From an uncultured Clostridia bacterium (lineage in GTDB: Bacteria > Bacillota_A > Clostridia > TANB77 > CAG-508), in contig CANPZA010000063.1 of assembly GCA_947588915.1 (NCBI GenBank), positions 1-8,874 of the forward strand: DNA of 8,874 bases, given 5' to 3'. The notes under the pieces are model-generated. The model did not search any database, was not told where the DNA came from, and saw only the letters and a list, made by a program, of their open reading frames with translations. Numbering within the stretch: the stretch's first letter is position 1; every line of letters begins with the position of its first letter. Positions 6,733 through 8,874 of this stretch are shown piece after piece. The position numbers and the translations under genes are program-made.

Positions 6733-7398
6733 CTAATCTTTTCTTTTTCCAAAAATGGAAAGTATTCTTAAGAATATATTTATAAAATCTAAATATAATT
6801 GCATAGCACAATAAATATGTATCTTTTCTTGGTTAATATTAGGTTCTTGTTGTAACAATTTTATTTTATTAATATCATAAATAGTAACACCAAAAAATAC
6901 AGCTAAAATAATCCAATCAAGAACTAAATCAAACATGCTACTTTTAATAAAAAACAAATTAACAATACTAAGAACAATACCAGCAATTAAAAATACTGTT
7001 AAATAAGGGCTCCATGAACTTAAATCTTTATTAGTTTTATAACCAATAAAACTAAGTGTAGCAAATACCAGACTAGATACTACAAATAGAGAAATTACTG
7101 AATTTAATTCATATACTGCAAAAATTACAGATAATGTCACACCATTTAACATTGCATATACAAAATAAAGAATACCTACAATAACAGGTGGAAGTTTCCT
7201 AAATAAAAGACTGAATAATAAAACAGCAACAAGTTCTAAAACTAGTAAAAAAGAAAAACTTCCTTCCATAACAATATTAATAAATAATCCTGAACTATAA
7301 GTATACCAAGCAATTATACCAGAACCTAGAAGTCCAAGAAACATCCAAAAAAATGTCTTTCCAAATAATTTGTTTTCAATAGTCATATTTTCTTCCAA
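6733..7398 (-). CDS. Bax inhibitor-1 / YetJ-YccA (TMBIM) family membrane protein
   Basis: Integral membrane protein of 221 residues with about seven hydrophobic segments. Family features include the start ENKLFGKTFFWMFLGLL, a central LNGVTLSVIFAVYE, and the end IYDINKIKLL...MQLYLDFINIFLRILSIFGKRKD. Asp175 (IYDINK) and Asp204 (LYLDFIN) match the two aspartates that form the pH-sensing gate in B. subtilis YetJ, a calcium-leak protein. The same role here is inferred from the family. I choose TTG 7398-7396 as start because AAGGAGGAG lies 8 bases upstream. The in-frame ATG at 7386-7384 is about 20 bases from that site, and the longer frame upstream to 7449 crosses the ribosome site and promoter. 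The stop is TAG 6735-6733. No CGG codon is present. It is monocistronic and divergent from addA. Confidence 0.88.
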   Translation of the reverse strand: MEENMTIENKLFGKTFFWMFLGLLGSGIIAWYTYSSGLFINIVMEGSFSFLLVLELVAVLLFSLLFRKLPPVIVGILYFVYAMLNGVTLSVIFAVYELNSVISLFVVSSLVFATLSFIGYKTNKDLSSWSPYLTVFLIAGIVLSIVNLFFIKSSMFDLVLDWIILAVFFGVTIYDINKIKLLQQEPNINQEKIHIYCAMQLYLDFINIFLRILSIFGKRKD

Positions 7399-7420
7399 AT
7401 TAATCTCCTCCTTTATAATA

Positions 7421-7449
7421 ATTATATATATAATATGAAAATAAATCAA
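7421..7449 (-). promoter_or_regulatory. Promoter of the BI-1 family gene
   Basis: On the minus strand TTGATT (7449-7444) and TATAAT (7426-7421) have 17-base spacing. The predicted start near 7414 leaves a very short leader, with the AAGGAGGAG ribosome site (about 7413-7405) almost at the 5' end of the mRNA. Confidence 0.6.
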
Positions 7450-7495
7450 TTAGAAAATTAAAAATTATAAACAAAATCAATTTCAAAATTATTAG

Positions 7496-7524
7496 TTGAT
7501 AAAGAAAAATTTATATTATATAAT
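7496..7524 (+). promoter_or_regulatory. Promoter of addA
   Basis: TTGATA (7496-7501) and TATAAT (7519-7524) have 17-base spacing and a predicted start near 7531, with the ribosome site AAGGAG at 7540-7545 and ATG at 7554. Together with the minus-strand promoter at 7421-7449 it forms a divergent control region of about 155 bases. I saw no GAAC-N4-GTTC LexA box in it, so SOS control of addA is not supported here. Confidence 0.7.
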
Positions 7525-7553
7525 AAACAAAAATAGATGAAGGAGACCATATT

Positions 7554-8874
7554 ATGGGTAATGTAAAATGGACAGAAGAACAATTAGATGCAATTAATGA
7601 GAAAGGTTCTAATATATTAATTGCAGCAGCAGCTCGGAAGTGGAAAAACAGCAGTATTAGTAGAAAGAATAATAAATAAAATAATAAATGAAAAAATAGA
7701 TATTGATAAATTATTAGTAGTTACTTTTACAAATAGTGCCGCTTCTGAAATGAGACAAAGAGTATTAGATGCAATATATAAAAAACTAGAAAAAGATCCT
7801 GAAAATGAAAATCTACAAAGACAAATAAATTTATTAAATAAAGCAAGTATATGTACAATAGATTCATTTTGTTTAGAAATAGTCAGAAACAATTTTTATG
7901 AATTAGAAAATATATCTCCAAATTTTAGAATAGCAGATATGACAGAAATAGAATTATTAAAACAAGAGGTAATAGAAGATATATTTGAATTAAAATATGA
8001 ATCTAAAGATAAAGATTTTATAAAATTATTAAATACATATACAAGTTATAGAGATGATACTCCATTAAAAGAGCTAATATTAAAAATACATACATATATA
8101 CAAAGTCATCCATTTCCTTCTAAATGGTTAAATGAAAAAATAGAAATGTTTAATTTAGAAAACAAATTAGAAGAAGATTTTAGTAAAACACCTTGGGGAA
8201 AAATCTTACTAGAGCAAATAGAAGAAGAATTAATTGATGATATATCAATATTAGAGAAAATAAAAGAAGACTTATCATTTGATGAAGAATTAGAAAGTTT
8301 TTGTAAAACAATAATAAATGATATAGAAATGCTACAGAATTTAAAAGATAATTTAAAAAATTGGGATAAAGCATATGAAGTAGTAAGTAACATGAAATTT
8401 GATGTATGGCCAAGAAAAAAATGTGAATTACCTATAAAGGAAATAGCAAAAGAGACCAGAGATGAAGTAAAAAAGAAATTATCAAAAGTATTAGATAAAA
8501 TATTGATTTGTAATTCTTTTGATGCAAATCAAGATATTTATAATATGTATAACATTTTAGTAAAATTAGAAAATTTGATATTAGATTTTGATAAGGAATT
8601 TTCTAAGCGTAAAAGAGAAAAAAATATAGTAGATTTTAATGATATTGAACATTTTGCACTTCAAATTTTAAGTGGTTCAGAAGAAACAATAAAGAAATAC
8701 CAAAATAAATATGAAGAAATAGCAATTGATGAATATCAAGATAGTAACTTAGTACAAGAATATATATTAACATCAATATCAAGAAAAAATAATATATTTA
8801 TGGTAGGAGATGTTAAACAAAGTATATATAAATTTAGACAAGCAATGCCAGAATTATTTTTAAATAAATATGAA
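7554..8874 (+). CDS. addA: AddA (ATP-dependent helicase/nuclease subunit A), N-terminal part, one +1 frameshift at CGG-A; runs off window
   Basis: UvrD-like superfamily 1 helicase subunit of the AddAB double-strand-break resection complex (RecBCD counterpart), working on DNA ends before RecA loading. ATG 7554 follows AAGGAG. The first 27 residues contain the Q-motif WTEEQLDAI and end ILIAAAA. Then CGG (7635-7637) appears. Unshifted translation ends at TAA 7677-7679 (41 aa). Skipping C7635 gives GSGKT (28-32), an exact Walker A, and an open frame to the window end (440 aa seen of about 1,200 usual). It shows motif Ia VTFTNSAASEMRQR, ASICTIDSFCLEIVR, IVDFNDIEHFALQIL, motif II IAIDEYQDSN (Asp392-Glu393) and motif III MVGDVKQSIYKFRQ. 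The C-terminal nuclease domain is outside. No addB is seen upstream, where it often lies. Confidence 0.88.
7632..7638 (+). other. +1 frameshift site 4: GCT-CGG-A in the AddA Walker A motif
   Basis: The zero frame reads GCA GCA GCT CGG AAG TGG and terminates 14 codons after the CGG. Skipping C7635 reads GCT GGA AGT GGA AAA ACA, giving AAAAGSGKT, the exact AddA P-loop with no residue gained or lost. It breaks the P-loop at its first glycine, just as site 1 does in the exporter. Confidence 0.85.

Noticed and set aside
7399..7553. LexA (SOS) box controlling addA
   Set aside because: No GAAC-N4-GTTC match was found in the divergent intergenic region.
2189..7638. The five frameshifts as ordinary sequencing or assembly indels
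   Set aside because: Not in long homopolymers; always an extra sense-strand C in front of an in-phase GGA codon, on both DNA strands, while six out-of-phase CGGA strings in the same genes are unaffected. Still needs raw-read confirmation.
7617..8413. Minus-strand ORFs opposite addA
   Set aside because: Antisense shadows of the addA frame, which carries all helicase motifs.

Overview
The window is very AT-rich DNA with strong Shine-Dalgarno sites (AAGGAGG-type), TTGATA/TATAAT promoters and mostly AGA arginine codons. It looks like a low-GC Firmicute, probably a gut clostridial or related lineage. Supporting families are a LexA tail, a heterodimeric ABC exporter with clostridial-style N-termini, a prepilin-like protein with a 'KGITLIALVITIIVLLILAGVTI' type N-terminus (written here only as a family label), a Bax-inhibitor-1 protein and AddA. 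The species cannot be named from the sequence.

Layout: 1-465 is the C-terminal part of lexA (+). 466-571 holds a good promoter whose -10 lies inside a perfect 11-bp inverted repeat. 572-2840 and 2842-4658 encode the two halves of a heterodimeric ABC exporter (+). 4659-4767 holds a promoter and a small leader hairpin, followed by a 51-residue membrane protein (4768-4923). A perfect 48-bp palindrome begins at that gene's stop codon. On the minus strand are a prepilin-like secreted or surface protein (5069-6461) with a repeat-rich upstream region, a bidirectional terminator, and a BI-1 family membrane protein (6733-7398). A divergent promoter region then leads to addA (+, 7554 to beyond the window end).

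The striking result is that four of the genes (both exporter subunits, the prepilin-like gene and addA) appear 'broken' by five single-base +1 frameshifts, and all five have the same form. In every case the zero-frame ribosome meets the arginine codon CGG followed by A, and skipping the C restores a glycine GGA codon and the expected protein. The sites are C2192, C3643, C3707 and C7635 on the plus strand and C5303 on the minus strand. These five are the only in-frame CGG codons I found in the coding sequence; CGT and AGG are used normally for Arg. The string CGGA also occurs six times in other frames of the same genes with no shift. This argues against random decay or a string-specific sequencing error. 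It suggests that CGG is not decoded as Arg in this organism and that CGG-A directs +1 frameshifting, or is read as a four-base Gly codon. Two of the restored glycines are the first glycine of a P-loop (exporter NBD1 and AddA).

Functionally, the exporter would move an unidentified substrate. Its degenerate and consensus ATP sites are split between the subunits as in BmrCD/TM287-288-type exporters. LexA and AddA belong to DNA-damage response and repair but are not adjacent. The prepilin-like and BI-1 genes are separately transcribed.
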